Assembly (NCBI GenBank): GCA_011634665.1
Contig: WAEK01000021.1
Span: 236,501-300,500 of the forward strand
DNA length: 64,000 bases
Direction of reading: 5' to 3'
Source of the DNA: Mortierella sp. BCC40632
Lineage: Eukaryota > Mortierellomycota > Mortierellomycetes > Mortierellales > Mortierellaceae
Shown here piece by piece: positions 46,812-58,716 of the stretch. How positions within the stretch are numbered: the first letter of the stretch is position 1; each line of letters starts with the position of its first letter. A model generated the notes under the pieces. The model did not search any database and was not told where the DNA came from. It saw only the letters and a list, made by a program, of their open reading frames with translations. The translations under genes and the position numbers were made by a program.

Positions 46812-47520
46812 ATGAACCGAGCCCGCAGAGAGTCACTCAACTGCCTGAACGCTGACAAAGAAACCCTCGAGTTCTTTGCCTGCCAGGAACAAATGAAGCC
46901 CAACCCATCGCCCGAACCCATTCGACCTGGACCAGGCGTTGGCAGGCTTGATGGTCGGAACCGATCCAAGTCTTTTGTCTATGGCCTGACTTGGGCTCAA
47001 GCCATGAATGGTCGCGCTGTCAAGCCAGCCGAGATGTTTGGCATCCTTAACTCGGACGAGGCAACGAACTGGCAAGGGCCATGGACCACAGGACCCAACT
47101 CGTCCACAGAGGAAAACACAGATAATAATAGTACGGAAAACAAAAACCAGAATCAACACCAGACTCACCATCACAGTCAGCACCTTCCTCCACGCAACTA
47201 CCAGGGTACCAGTGGCAGCAGCTCGACCGTCCTCGAGAATAACGGCTATGATGATGTAGGGCTACACGAAGAAGAGGAAATTCTTCGGTTGCACAACCGT
47301 GGTCCACATGGTGGCACGGTAGGACTCGGTGGTGGCGGCAGTATGGGCGGACCAGCTTTAGTGTTGGGTCAAGGACTGCCAAAGCCTCTCGGAGTGCTAC
47401 CAGACACTCCCAAACTGACCGCACAAACCTGGCAAAGCACACTCGAAAAGTCGATCCAGTCAATTGTCTCTATCACTGCCAACCATGTCCGAAGCTTTGA
47501 TACGGAGACTTCGGGTAAGG

Positions 47521-47555
<35 letters not shown>

Positions 47556-49014
47556 CCCACCCCAACTCCCATCTCTGTTTCTCTGTTTGTCCGTTAAAAA
47601 AAAAAAATCATGTCACATGGCGGGCCTTGTCCCCGTGTCTGTGCACTACACTGTTAGTGTCAAAAATCTAGACTTTGGACTAGAGAAGGAGAGCGGGTAC
47701 TTTTGAGCTGATAATGACATACACACGCTCTCTCTCCCTCCATCGTGTGGACTTTTCTTTAGGCGCATACTCTGCTACAGGATTTGTTGTAGATGCCAAA
47801 CGAGGTATTGTCCTCTCCAATCGACATGTCGTCTCGCCAGCACCCATCCTCGCCCTCGCTATCCTCTCCAACTATGAAGAGGTCGAACTCAAGCCCATCT
47901 ATCGTGACCCGATCCACGACTTTGGTTTTATGCAGTTCGACACCAGCAAAGTCAAGTTTATGCAGCTTGAAGAAATCCCACTCTCTCCCGAACGAGCTCG
48001 TGTTGGTTTGGATATTCGAGTAGTCGGAAACGATGCGGGCGAAAAGTTGAGTATTCTTGCAGGCACCTTGGCCCGACTGGATCGACCCGCACCCGATTAT
48101 GGTCAAGGAGAGTACAACGACTTTAATACCTTCTACCTTCAGGCCGCTTCTTCAACCAGCGGTGGATCCTCCGGTAGCCCTGTCCTTGATATCGAGGGTC
48201 ATGCCGTGGCATTGAATGCAGGGGGAGCCAGCAAGGCCTCGGCATCCTATTACTTACCTCTGGATCGTGTCAAACGCGCTCTCCGATATATCCAGGCAGG
48301 CCAAAAGGTGCCCCGAGGTACGCTCCAGACCGAATTTGAATACTTTCCATATGATGAGCTCCGACGACTTGGACTCAAGCTTTCACTTGAGGAGCAAATC
48401 CGTCTACGATTCCCCCATGAGACGGGCATGCTCGTTGTCAAGATGGTTCTGCCCAAGGGTCCTGCAGCTGACAAGCTTATTCCAGGCGATATCCTGATCA
48501 AGGTCAATGGCGAACCTGTGGCCAATTTCATTCATATCTTTTCAGTTCTGGACGAGTCTGTGGGCCAGAGTGTTGACATGACCGTGGTTCGAGGATCCAA
48601 CTCGCAAATGTTGACGTTCACCTTCCAGGTACAGGATTTACACTCGATCACACCAGATCGGTTTGTGGAAGTAGGAGGAGGCGTCGTCAATGAACTTTCG
48701 TATCAGCTCGCACATTCATATGGTCAACCCTGCGGAGGTGTCTATGTGGCAACCTCGGGACATATGCTTGCCTCCGCAAGTGCCTGGCGCAAGAGTATCA
48801 TTGTTGCAGTCAACAACATTCCGACGCCTCATCTTGACGCATTTGTCCAGGCAATCAGTACCTTACCCGACGGCGCCCGGGTCCCGATCCGATTCTATAC
48901 GCTTCAAAAGGCTTTTAAGGAAAAGATCATGATTATGCATGTGGACCGTCATTGGCACAAATGTCGTCTCGCTATTCGCAATGGTAAGGCTCTGGATATG
49001 TCTTTTCTCTCTCT

Positions 49015-49068
<54 letters not shown>

Positions 49069-50280
49069 AAAAAGTCTACATAGGTGATTATGCTGACCAA
49101 AAGACACGATGATTTATTCCTTAAAAGACTCGACAGGGCTCTGGGACTTTACGGATCTTCCATCTCCTCCACCTTCCATGCCATACACGCCTGCAACAGC
49201 CATCTACCCCAAGATCAACCCAGCGCTTCACCCAGCGCCAGTGATCATGCCATCGTTTGTGGCTATTGATTTCCATCTTCCATTCCTCGTTGATGGCATG
49301 AAGGCCACCCAGTTCTATGGAACAGGTCTCGTCGTCTCCACCAATCCACCGTTGGTTGTTTGTGACCGGGACACGATCCCTATCTCGATTGGAGACATTT
49401 TTATCACCTTTGCCAATAGTGTCATCATCCCGGGACGATTGGTATACCTTCATCCGTTTTACAACTTTGTGGTCCTGACTTATGACGAGACACTCCTCGC
49501 AAACACGCCCGTCAAGCCGGCCACTTTTAGCGACAAGCCTCTGATGCAAGGCGATGAATGTTATCTTGTGGGCGTGGGGACAGATCAATCCCCTGTGATT
49601 AAAAAGACGACCGTCTCGAACGTTGGCAACATTGGCACGCGCGAGTGTTCACCTCCACGATGGAGAGCCATGAACGTTGAGGGCATCAAGATTGACGATC
49701 CTGTGGGCACCCAAGGAGGCGTGCTCTGTGACCAAGATGGCAAGGTCCAAGCTCTGTGGGTCAATTATTCGTCTCAGGATGAAAAGGGCAACGACATTAC
49801 ATTCATGTCTGGACTAGACATTGCCTGTGTCCGACCTGTGACAGGTCCGTTTATGAAGGGAGAGTATCCACGATTGAGAAGTTTGGATGTCGAGTTTTGG
49901 ACAATGCGTATCGCAGCTGCGAGATCTCTTGGTTTGACAGATGATTGGGTCCAGCGGATTGAAAGCGATCCTTGTTCGAAACATTCCTTGTTGTACGTGC
50001 TCAGTCTGTTGGACACATCGACGCCATGTAGTCAGATGTTGAAGGTGGGCGACATTGTCCTTGAGCTGGAGGGTAGAGTCGCAACAGGAATGAAGGACCT
50101 TGATCGAGCCCGAAGCGTCGAGTCTGTCCAAATGGTAAGCTTTTTTTTACATTGGCTTTTGAACAAAAGAACTCTTTTTGGTTTGCATCAAGAGCTAAAA
50201 CTCAACTCTCTTTCTCTCTTATTCTCTCTCTTCTCTTCTCTTCTCTTCTCTTCTCTTCTCTTCTCTTCTCTTCTCTTCTC

Positions 50281-50320
<40 letters not shown>

Positions 50321-51111
50321 TTCTGGGGGAAGGTAAAGTGGTCAGTCTCACGGTGCCAACAGTGGCTATGCTGGGAACCGACACAAACCGGATTATTGCA
50401 TGGGCAGGGGCACTGATTCAGATGCCATACAAAGCTGTGCTCGAACAAGTCTCAAACGCACCCGCAGGTGTGTATGTCTCGTGCACACTCTATGGATCTC
50501 CAGCATCTACTGCCTTACGCCCTGGAGTATGGATTACAGAGGTGGATGGAGTGCCTGTGGCGGATCTAGACGAATTCCTGGATGCAGTTCATCATCACGA
50601 GAAAAAAGTAGTTCGATCGAGACAAGGCAGTGTCTGTGAGGTGGCCTTGAAACGATTGTCACAGAACAGCAAGAAACTATCTGCTGCGGTGGCACAACAA
50701 CAGCATTTGCTTGCCCATCCGTCTGGTTTGCCGCCTTTGCCATCGTTTCCGATATCATCGCATCTACCAACTCGATTTGCAAACACAGTCAATTTGGAAG
50801 GAGGGGATGGAGTACATCCTCATGACAGTATCCCGGCTCCTGTTCCGGTGCTTCCCTCAAATCAGATGGCCGACCTATCTTTGTCGCCACCTCCTCTTCC
50901 TTCTTCACCAGAGTATGACTCTGTGCCGAGTTCACCATCGATCCAGGAGGATCTTGCTCAGGGAGCAGGATATGTTCGTATCAAGACACAAGCCAGAAAC
51001 GGAACGGTGCAAGTGATTGCCATGAAGTTGGATCCTATCTATTGGCAGACGACACAACTCCTTCCAGATCCTGAGAGTGTCAGTGGCTGGAGACTGGTAG
51101 ATGTTTTGTAA
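46812..51111 (+). CDS. NMA111: Nuclear HtrA-type serine protease NMA111
   Basis: A large nuclear serine protease of the HtrA/Omi class, a tandem of protease and PDZ modules linked to apoptosis-like death in yeast. Exons 46812-47514, 47763-48983 and 49128-50134 are firm; the last runs from about 50333 to 51111. The active protease half has His at about 256 (LSNRHVVS), Asp at about 287 (IHDFGF) and Ser at about 373 (GGSSGSP). PDZ blocks follow (GPAADKLIPGDILIKVNGEP), then the degenerate second protease half and a last PDZ (RPGVWITEVDGVPVADLDEF). An N-terminal extension of about 200 residues, Asn/His/Gly-rich, precedes the conserved part. The third junction does not work with canonical sites: exon 3 ends in phase 0, whereas every AG near 50332-50345 needs another phase, and the conserved LGEGKVVSLTVPTV stretch starts inside the T tract at 50320. 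Confidence 0.92.
47522..47555. repeat. Poly-T tract (34 nt) in NMA111 intron 1
   Basis: Starts 7 nt after the donor GTAAGG, far from the acceptor at 47762. Confidence 0.9.
49018..49064. repeat. Poly-T tract (47 nt) in NMA111 intron 2
   Basis: The longest homopolymer in the window, starting about 34 nt after the donor and ending 63 nt before the acceptor. Confidence 0.9.
50227..50319. repeat. (TTCTC)n pentamer array plus poly-T in NMA111 intron 3
   Basis: About 12 TTCTC units followed by a poly-T of about 33 nt that runs directly into conserved coding sequence. No AG acceptor lies between the T run and that sequence, so this is the suspected site of the broken or misassembled junction. Confidence 0.85.
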
Positions 51112-51262
51112 ATAGTCCAACGACACACTGATAAAAAGAACTCCTGTGGTAGAAAAAAGGAAGAGAAGAAAGCGTCTCTCCAATGAATGATACTATTTGT
51201 AACTGGATTTTTTTCTCATTGTGAGCTGGTAAGTTAGTTCCTTTGAAAGCGGCGATCCTTTT

Positions 51263-51294
<32 letters not shown>

Positions 51295-51575
51295 TTTTTT
51301 GTTGCAATCCCTTTATTCTTGATAAAATAGCCTGCACTCGGGCAAACGTTGGTTGTAGAGAAAGAGAAGGAGAGGGAGAGATGACAGGAGGTGAAGTGGT
51401 GAAGAAGGAGTGGGGAAGTGAAGAATAAAAAAAAAACAACATTGGTCGAACTCCTGATGAGGCCGAAGGACAGAAAAAAAAAAAAAGAGAGAGATCGTTT
51501 TCCTCCCTGAACAGCCAGCCCATATTGTTCGTTCCATTCCGCGTTTGTATGTGCGTGCGCGTGTGTGTGTGTTTT
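51112..51575. other. Convergent 3' region of NMA111 and NTF2
   Basis: 464 nt between two stop codons facing each other. It has a poly-T with one C at 51259-51300 and GA-rich sequence. A CTGATGA-GGCC-GAA stretch near 51453-51468 resembles a hammerhead core but does not fold into one. No gene seen. Confidence 0.6.
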
Positions 51576-52404
51576 TTAACCGTAGATAAGGCGGAAGATC
51601 TCGTTGGAGATGTAGTAGCTGCCGTCGTTCTTCAAGAGGAAAGTCTGAGAGAAGAACTGAGGATGGCTCTCTCCAGCGGTCTAGCAGGACACGAAAGTGA
51701 GAGAGAAAAGAGAATTAGCCAGGGCACAGACAAGCACGACTGTGGCAATGGCCATGACCATGACAGGCACAAAAAATAAAGGCATATTTACGAGGAGCTG
51801 TCCGGTAATAGTGATCAAGAGATCGTTGCCAACAGGCTGGATATCGGTCGTTTCTGTCTTGTGCTGCACACCTTGGAAGGGCAAGCTCTAATAGAATCCG
51901 TTTACCCACCCCCAATGAAGGCGCAGCGTAATTGGCGAGCAAGAGAAAGGAGAGAGAGGGTTGGGAGGCTTAGTGGTACGAAGGAGGAGTCGTAATCGCA
52001 TCATTTGAAATATAGTCCTGGGGTTGTTGGAGAGAAAAGAGCGACACGTCGTCAAGATGGGATGGAGAAGGGAGAAGGGAGTGTTGGTTTCCTTACGACC
52101 AGCTTCTCAACGATGGCATTGGCACCCAGAGTCTGCGAGCCCTCGAAGGACAGCATCGAGCCTTCTCTCTAATGATGAAAACAATAATAGTGGTAGCAAT
52201 CAAAAGAGGTTGAAGAGGAAGAGAGATGGTTAGAGAGAGGTGTTTGTTAAAAAAAAAAAAGCTAGTTGGTGATTTTTTTGATGAATGAGAGATTCTAGAG
52301 ATGCACTCAATGACGTTGCAGAAATGGTGAAGCATTCCTTCCCATCCGTCCAGTCTCCATGGGTTTCCTGTTTCCTGGGCTATTCTTCTTTTGTCTCTTT
52401 CTTG

Positions 52405-52438
<34 letters not shown>

Positions 52439-52535
52439 CGAGTTTACTCACGTAGAGAGGAGCGAGTCCGGCACGGTTGTTGGCAAAGGTTAGGTAGTAG
52501 AAGTTGGTGAACTCCTTAACAATTGCTTCGGCCAT
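51576..52535 (-). CDS. NTF2: Nuclear transport factor 2
   Basis: NTF2 carries Ran-GDP into the nucleus through the pore, keeping the Ran gradient. Four minus-strand exons, 52535-52452, 52168-52097, 51887-51792 and 51680-51576, all phase 0, encode 118 residues; yeast NTF2 is 125. Conserved blocks in order: EFTNFYYLTFANNRAGLAPLY, SMLSFEGSQTLGANAIVEKL, LPFQGVQHKTETTDIQPV, LLITITGQLL, FFSQTFLLKNDGSYYISNEIFRL. The cone-shaped NTF2 fold, with its Ran-GDP-binding acidic pocket, is expected. The segment between strands is slightly shorter than in yeast (TAGESHPQ). A poly-A of about 33 nt in intron 1 is poly-T on the coding strand. Convergent with NMA111. Confidence 0.96.
52405..52437. repeat. Poly-A tract (33 nt) in NTF2 intron 1
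   Basis: Reads as poly-T on the coding strand, beginning about 14 nt after the exon 1 donor. Confidence 0.9.
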
Positions 52536-53798
52536 GGTGAATAGATTCGAGAAGGGATAGCTGGGGAGAGTGGTGGTGAAAGATTAGGGGAAAAAAAAAA
52601 GAGAAAGAAAGAGAGAAAAGTAAACACGACACGAAAGGAGAGAGAGAGAGGCTGGGAGAGGGGACAAGGGAAAGCAGGGCCTCGGAACTGCAGTCAATGG
52701 CGCGTCTTTGTGGTTAAGGGGCACTTTTCTCCTTTCACTCTTGACTCTTCCACGCCTGTCTGTTGTATCCTGCTATAGAGAGACACAGTTGCGGGGGGGG
52801 CTTTTTTCTTCTTCTTTCATTCCATTCCAGAAGACCTCCTTGTGCCCATGGGGGTAGAGGGATGTCTCATAAAGACATCTGTGCTCCTGCACAGAGAACA
52901 ATGAGAACAATGTTGCCTCATTACAGTCTGACAGGGTTTGGGTTGTCCAAAAGACAATATCAGAAGAGTGTGAGTGGGTGAGTAAGAGAGCGAATTGAGA
53001 GAGAAGAGAGGGAGTGGGGAAGTGAGAGAGTGTGTATGTGAGTGTGAGTGTGAGAGAGAGTGGGGGTGAGAGTGAGTGAGAGAAAGACGGTGAAGAGACG
53101 ATGGAGACTACTCTTGCTCTGACCCTAGTTTTCTTTCTTTTACTATGTGGCAGTATGTACATGTAGTAGGATCGACTACAGATTGGGCATCCAATGGACA
53201 ACAACGACAGTTGAGCGGGCATTTTCACTCTCTTCTCACTTGCTGTTGCATGTCACCGTGCCCACTTTTTTTTTTCCATTCCACCGTGCCAGGATTCGGC
53301 GGTAATATATAAAAATTCGGAAAGTCGAGTCCGCTCCAATATAAACTCTATAGACGGCCGTCCTTGTTGCAACCAAGGGCATTCATTGTCAATTGAGTGG
53401 CGCCTTACAATGAATTCGATGCACCCTAAACCCAAGCCCAGGACGACACCTGGCTGGGCTCGCCTCGATTCGACCCATCTTGTCGACGCTCCTCTTTCGC
53501 CCTCTTTCCTTTGTGTGTGTGTAATTGCGGGCGGGTAACTTTGCACACAACAAGGCCATCTCTTCTTCCACCCACACAAAGGGTCCACCTCCCCTCCCCC
53601 TTCTCTTTTACCCCCCAGCCTCTCTGCTCCTTGCGGGTGTGGAGCATTCGGAAGAGGGACTTACTTCCTCCCCCACGTTTATCGGGATAGTCCTCCGCGA
53701 TGACAACAGCATTCGCCCGAGAACGGGCAGAACAATCAAAGAAAGAGAGAAAGAGAAAGACAAAGAAAGAATGAGAGGATTGAACATCCTCTTTCTTC

Positions 53799-53852
<54 letters not shown>

Positions 53853-54742
53853 TTTTTTTACTCTGTCTCTGTCTCTTGCTCTCTGTGTGTGTCTGGTGAA
53901 AAACATGTAGGACTGAGGAGAGTCTTCATGCCAGGTTCCTTCCCTTTCCTTTTGACTGAACCCAGCCTTGGCTCGACTCTTCTTTTTGGCCCTGTTCTCA
54001 CACGCACTGCAGAGCTGTCTTTATTTTTTCTCCGCCTAGCTCTTGCCCTGGAGGTAGGAATATTCTCTTCTTCCTCTTAGTCAGGCACCAAGTCTCGGCA
54101 AGTCAAGTCAAGTCTTCAGGTCAAGGCCGGCCAGGTTATGTGGGAAGAGAAGGAGTTTTCGACGACGAACAAGAAGAGACCGAGTGAAAGTAAAAAAAAA
54201 AAAAGGCGGGCTCGGAAAGTCGCGCTCCATGCAAACAACATTCTCTCTCCACGGACAATGAATCCGTGGTTTTCAAGTTCCGTTGGGGCCAAGTGAAGCG
54301 AGAGAGTACATCGCAGCTCAGCTTTCTTTCTCGCACTCCCAGCATTTTTTTTTTTTCGGCCTCAGCGCCAGCAGCGTTGATTCAAAAGGAGGACAAGGAG
54401 GGGCGAGTTGAGGTTCTGTCTCCTTTCTTTCTTTCTTCTCTCTCTCTTTTCTTTCTTCTCTCTTTCTTTCTTCTCTCTCTCTCTTCTTCTTTTCTCACTC
54501 TCCACTCTCACTCTCACTTTCTTTTCTCCTCCCTTGCCCGGCCGTTAATCCTCTTCCGCCTCTGCATATACCCCCCATTCTCTCCTTCTTCTCTTCCCCA
54601 CCATCTTGGGATTCGCCCTTTTCATACTTTTTATTTTTATAAGAGCGTCCATACCGTCCCGCCCCCTCTCTTCGCACTTTCTTTCGCATCGCCCACTCAT
54701 TGTCCATTCCGCTTTGCATTCTTCTCATTCCCATTCTTGCCA
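52536..54742. other. 2.2-kb divergent region between NTF2 and serine dehydratase
   Basis: Start codons of the two genes face outward. The + strand right half is CT-rich (CTTT/CTCT repeats at 54420-54500, a 46-nt (CT)n at 53799-53843), as in other leaders here; the left half has GTGAGA repeats near 53025-53080. Open frames present are low complexity. No gene seen. Confidence 0.6.
53799..53843. repeat. (CT)n microsatellite
   Basis: About 22 CT units followed by poly-T, about 900 nt upstream of the serine dehydratase start. Confidence 0.9.
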
Positions 54743-57700
54743 ATGTCCTCGCTTCGTCCTGCCCTTCGTCCCCTTCTCTCCACATACCGCCTCTCGGCAA
54801 CAAGAGCTGCGGCCGCTGTTCTGCGCACTCCAGCTTCCTTGCCCCGAGCTGCTTGGTCGCCCGCTCGAGTTTCGTCCGCGCTCTTTTCGACCTCGGCAAG
54901 GCGCTTCGATCCCTCGCTGACAACGCCTGTGCCAAACCCTGTTGCTCCCGAGGAGGCTAGCAGGTCAGATACCAATGCTGAGGAGGAGACCAAGCATGCC
55001 GTTGTCTCGACCTTTGACCTTTTTTCCATCGGCATTGGCCCAAGCTCCAGGTAAGAAACTACTTTGTTTTTGTTTTTTTCTGCCCCGCCTTGGCTGCTCC
55101 ACCCTGCAGCCGTTCACGACTGTGTTTCGGACAATCAGCTCCGCCGTGCCTCGTTCCTCCCTTGTCTCCAGCACTGGAGCCTCTTAAGTGAGAGGGAGAG
55201 AGGGAGAGAGGGAGAGAGAATGAGAGGAGATCCACCAAAGTGGGTGTAAAAGGGGCGAAGTTTTTGGGGCGAGCCCGAGTGGACATGTGTTTGGCAGGAC
55301 TGGGCATTCCTTCTTCTGAGGCGCACCGACAGTATTCTCCTCGTCACAACGGGCAACGAACCAGACTACGGTTGGTGGTTGCCCTCGCCTCTGACCTGGT
55401 TGGTTTGCCAGCTGGCTGACCTGACCTGACCTGGCTGGGATATCTGGCTGGGATATCTGGCTGGGTTATGGCCTCGTGTCCTATCCATGTGGATCGCATT
55501 CTATCTTTGGGTTTTTCCCTTACTTTCTTGCTTCCTTGCTTCTGCTGCTGCTGCTGCTGCTGCGACTACCTGTGCGCTCTCTCGCTCTTGCTCTTCTCAG
55601 GAGATGATTGCAAGCAAGGAGCTACCCCCCCCCCCTTCTTCCTTCCAAAGGGTTGAGAATGCTCTACTCGGCACGACATCTTTTGCTTGCAAGTCGACAA
55701 TGCAACTGTGCACGAACATATAGCTCTCTGGGTTCCTCCTGTATTTGTGTGCGTGTACCTCTCGACTGATTGGCTCTCGAGCCGTGAGAAGAACACCTGC
55801 ATGGCAGTCGCTCTCTCTGCTTCTCTTACACACCTCACCCACAAGGCCCAGATGTATTTCATGTCCGCTGTCCGTGGGCCAAGCGGAAAAGATGAACTGA
55901 CCAGTGGTTCATCCCCTTTGTTCAACTCTAATTGCCTAAAAAAAAATGTTAGCCACACGGTCGGCCCAATGCGTGCAGCCAAGATCTTTATCAACGACCT
56001 CAAGGAACACAATGTCCTCGACAAGGTAAAAAAAGAATAACAGAAAAAAAAAATAGAGACATTTTTGACCAGGACCCACCACCACCACGCTAGGCTAGCC
56101 TAGCCTAGCTAGTTGAGCTAGACTAGACTCCTCCCTTCGATCCACTTGTTTTTTTTAATGGTCCCTGCATCGTTTGGTCATTGTTGCAAATTGTCCAAAC
56201 ACCGCCTTCTCCTCATCCTCTCCCCTCCCCTCCCCTCCTACGGCTTGATACTCCTCCCTTTCTCTCTCTCCCCTCTCTTTTTCTCGAGGACCAGAGTGAT
56301 TCAACTCACGCGTGTTCTTTCTCTCCCTTACTCTCTCTCTCGATCCTACCTCTCATCATGCCATACTATACCACCCCATGCCACACCAAAATTTGCTTCT
56401 GCGTTGCCCTTCAACTTGCTTCGCATTGGTATTTTCCAGGTGTCGACGCTCCGAATCGATCTCTTTGGTTCGCTTGCGCTCACAGGCATTGGCCACGGCA
56501 CTCCTGACTCGATCTTGATGGGTAACTAGCCAACCTTTTCTTTATTTTGCACGGGTATCAGGAGTATATATTTTGTGTAGCAAGTTGATCCTCTGACTCC
56601 AGATTTTTGTTTTTCTTCTTCTCAGGAATGGAGGGTGATTCACCCGAGTCGGTCGAGACGTCGACTATCCAGTCCCGTCTCAAGGCCATCGATGAACACA
56701 AGGCCCTGACCCTTGACTCAACACACCGGATCCAATTCGACCCTGCCAAGGATCTCGTCTTTCACTACTTTGAATCGCTCCCTCAACATCCAAACGGTAT
56801 GCGTTTCTGTGTCTTTAATGATCAGGGCGATCTCTTGGCAACCAATGAATACTTTTCCATCGGTGGTGGATTCGTTGTCAATGAACGGACTCAGTTGAAC
56901 CATGGTGAGAACGTCTTTTACAAGAAGGAACAGGATCAGGAGACTAAGGCCAACAAGGTCATCCCTCAAACCCGTCGAAACCAAGATCTTGCTCCCGCTG
57001 CTCTACCTTTTTCCAATGCTCAGGAACTGTTGGAACTCTGTCAACGTGAGAACATGACGATTGCTCAGGTCGTGTATGAGAACGAACTTCGATGGCGATC
57101 AGCGGCTGAGATCCGGGAAAAGACTTTTGCCATCTGGAACACGATGGACAATGCGATTAAGAATGGATGTCTATCGACCGATGAAATGTTGCCCGGTCGA
57201 CTTCGTGTCCGTCGTCGTGCCCCTGGATTGTACAAAAAGTTACTCAAGGGTCTGTACACCACCACGCCACTCTACAAGGAGACCAATGTCTCTTCCAATG
57301 GAAGCTCGGGTCCAGGTTTGGTACATTCGGCACCTGAACGAGGTATTGACAAGGTCCTTCCACGACGATCTGTCAAGCGTCTGATGTTGCCTGCACTTGA
57401 TTATTTGAGTGTCTATGCCATTGCTGTGAATGAAGAAAATGCGGCTGGAGGACGAGTCGTCACCGCACCCACGAACGGAGCTGCAGGTGTCATCCCTGCC
57501 GTACTCAAGTATTACCTCGAGTTCATCTCGGATAACCCTGAACAAGATATTATGGAATTCTTGTTGACCACGGCGGCCATTGGCATGTTGTACAAGCGAG
57601 GTGCTTCCATCTCGGCCGCCGAGATGGGATGTCAGGGAGAAGTCGGTGTTGCTTGTTCAATGGCCTCGGCCGGATTTGCGGCTGTGATGGGTGGTACGGT

Positions 57701-57980
57701 ACAGCAGGTGGAGAATGCGGCCGAGATTGGTATGGAGCATAATTTGGGATTGACGTGTGACCCGATCGATGGATTGGTTCAGATCCCTTGTATTGAGCGA
57801 AATGCTCTGGGTGCCGTCAAGGCCGTGACAGCAGCGCAGCTGGCATTGAATGGAGATGGACATCACCGTGTGACCCTGGACCAGGTTATTGAGACGATGC
57901 GACAGACTGGTAACGATATGCAGGCCAAGTACAAGGAAACTTCTCAGGGAGGACTGAGTGGTAAGTTGAATATGATTTGA
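54743..57980 (+). CDS. [4Fe-4S] L-serine dehydratase, single-chain bacterial type
   Basis: Deaminates L-serine to pyruvate and ammonia using an iron-sulfur cluster rather than pyridoxal phosphate. Four exons, 54743-55050, 55953-56025, 56440-56521 and 56626-57980, encode 605 residues. After an Arg/Ala/Ser-rich leader of about 60 residues typical of mitochondrial import, the beta-domain motif [13 protein letters not shown] spans the first splice junction. The alpha domain carries [41 protein letters not shown] and QIPCIERN. The three predicted cluster Cys are 490, 532 and 543; their spacing (42 and 11) equals that of E. coli SdaA. A linker of about 30 residues around TTTPLYKE is an insert relative to SdaA. 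Most fungi instead use PLP-type CHA1. Presence of three introns and a leader argues for long residence in the eukaryotic genome. Intron 1 is 902 nt. Confidence 0.95.
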
Positions 57981-58716
57981 TTGCTTGTTGTTTACTTGAG
58001 GTAAAGGGGAAGGGGCTGAAGAAGGGATCGATGCTGACTTTTTTTTTTTTTTTCATTCTCTCTCATTTGGGTACCTTTTAGTGTGTGTCCCCGTTTGTTA
58101 ATTCGAAGGAAAAAAAAAAAAAAGGGCTCCTTTGATACCTCACTCCTCGATCCGGAGATTGGGGGGGACCCACCGCGCATTCTCTATTTCATTCTCTCTC
58201 CCCTCTCTTCTCTCATTTTCTCTCCTTGATCAAGTCATCCATTTGCATCCTCTACTTTTCTTTTCTTTTTTTTCATTCTCACTTTTTATGGCTGGAAAGA
58301 AGCAAAATACTTGTCCACTCATCCCTCTTTGTAATATTACATAAAGACGAAGAAAAAAAAAAATCATAAGAAATTGTGCATAAATGTTAACTGCTCTTTT
58401 CAATGAAAAAAAAAAAAAAAAAAAATGGGCGTGTTGGATGCAAATGCTTGTATTATGGGTGAGATAAAGAGATATATGAGAAGTATTTGAGTAAATAACA
58501 TTATTGAATCATCCAAAAAAGAGTGAGAGGCTGGGTGCTCGTCGTCTGGTTAGGCAATTGTGAGCTGAGAAGGATGGGGAGGGAAAAAACAGCAAAAAAA
58601 AAAAAACCTTCTCTCCCTCTCCCCCTCCCCTTCCAACCCCAACATCCCTAACACCTATTCTCTGTCCCTTTTTGCTCCCTGTTTGTCACAAACAAAGACT
58701 GAAAGGAAGAGAGCTC
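57981..58716. other. Convergent 3' region with homopolymers
   Basis: 736 nt between the stops of the serine dehydratase (+) and the tetraspan gene (-). It has short poly-T (58040-58054) and poly-A tracts (58110-58124, 58404-58424) and CT-rich pieces. No gene seen. Confidence 0.6.

Noticed and set aside
51450..51475. CTGATGA-GGCC-GAA stretch resembling a hammerhead ribozyme core
   Set aside because: The second stem does not pair properly, the GAAA box is displaced into a poly-A, and no stems I or III are visible, so it is most likely chance.
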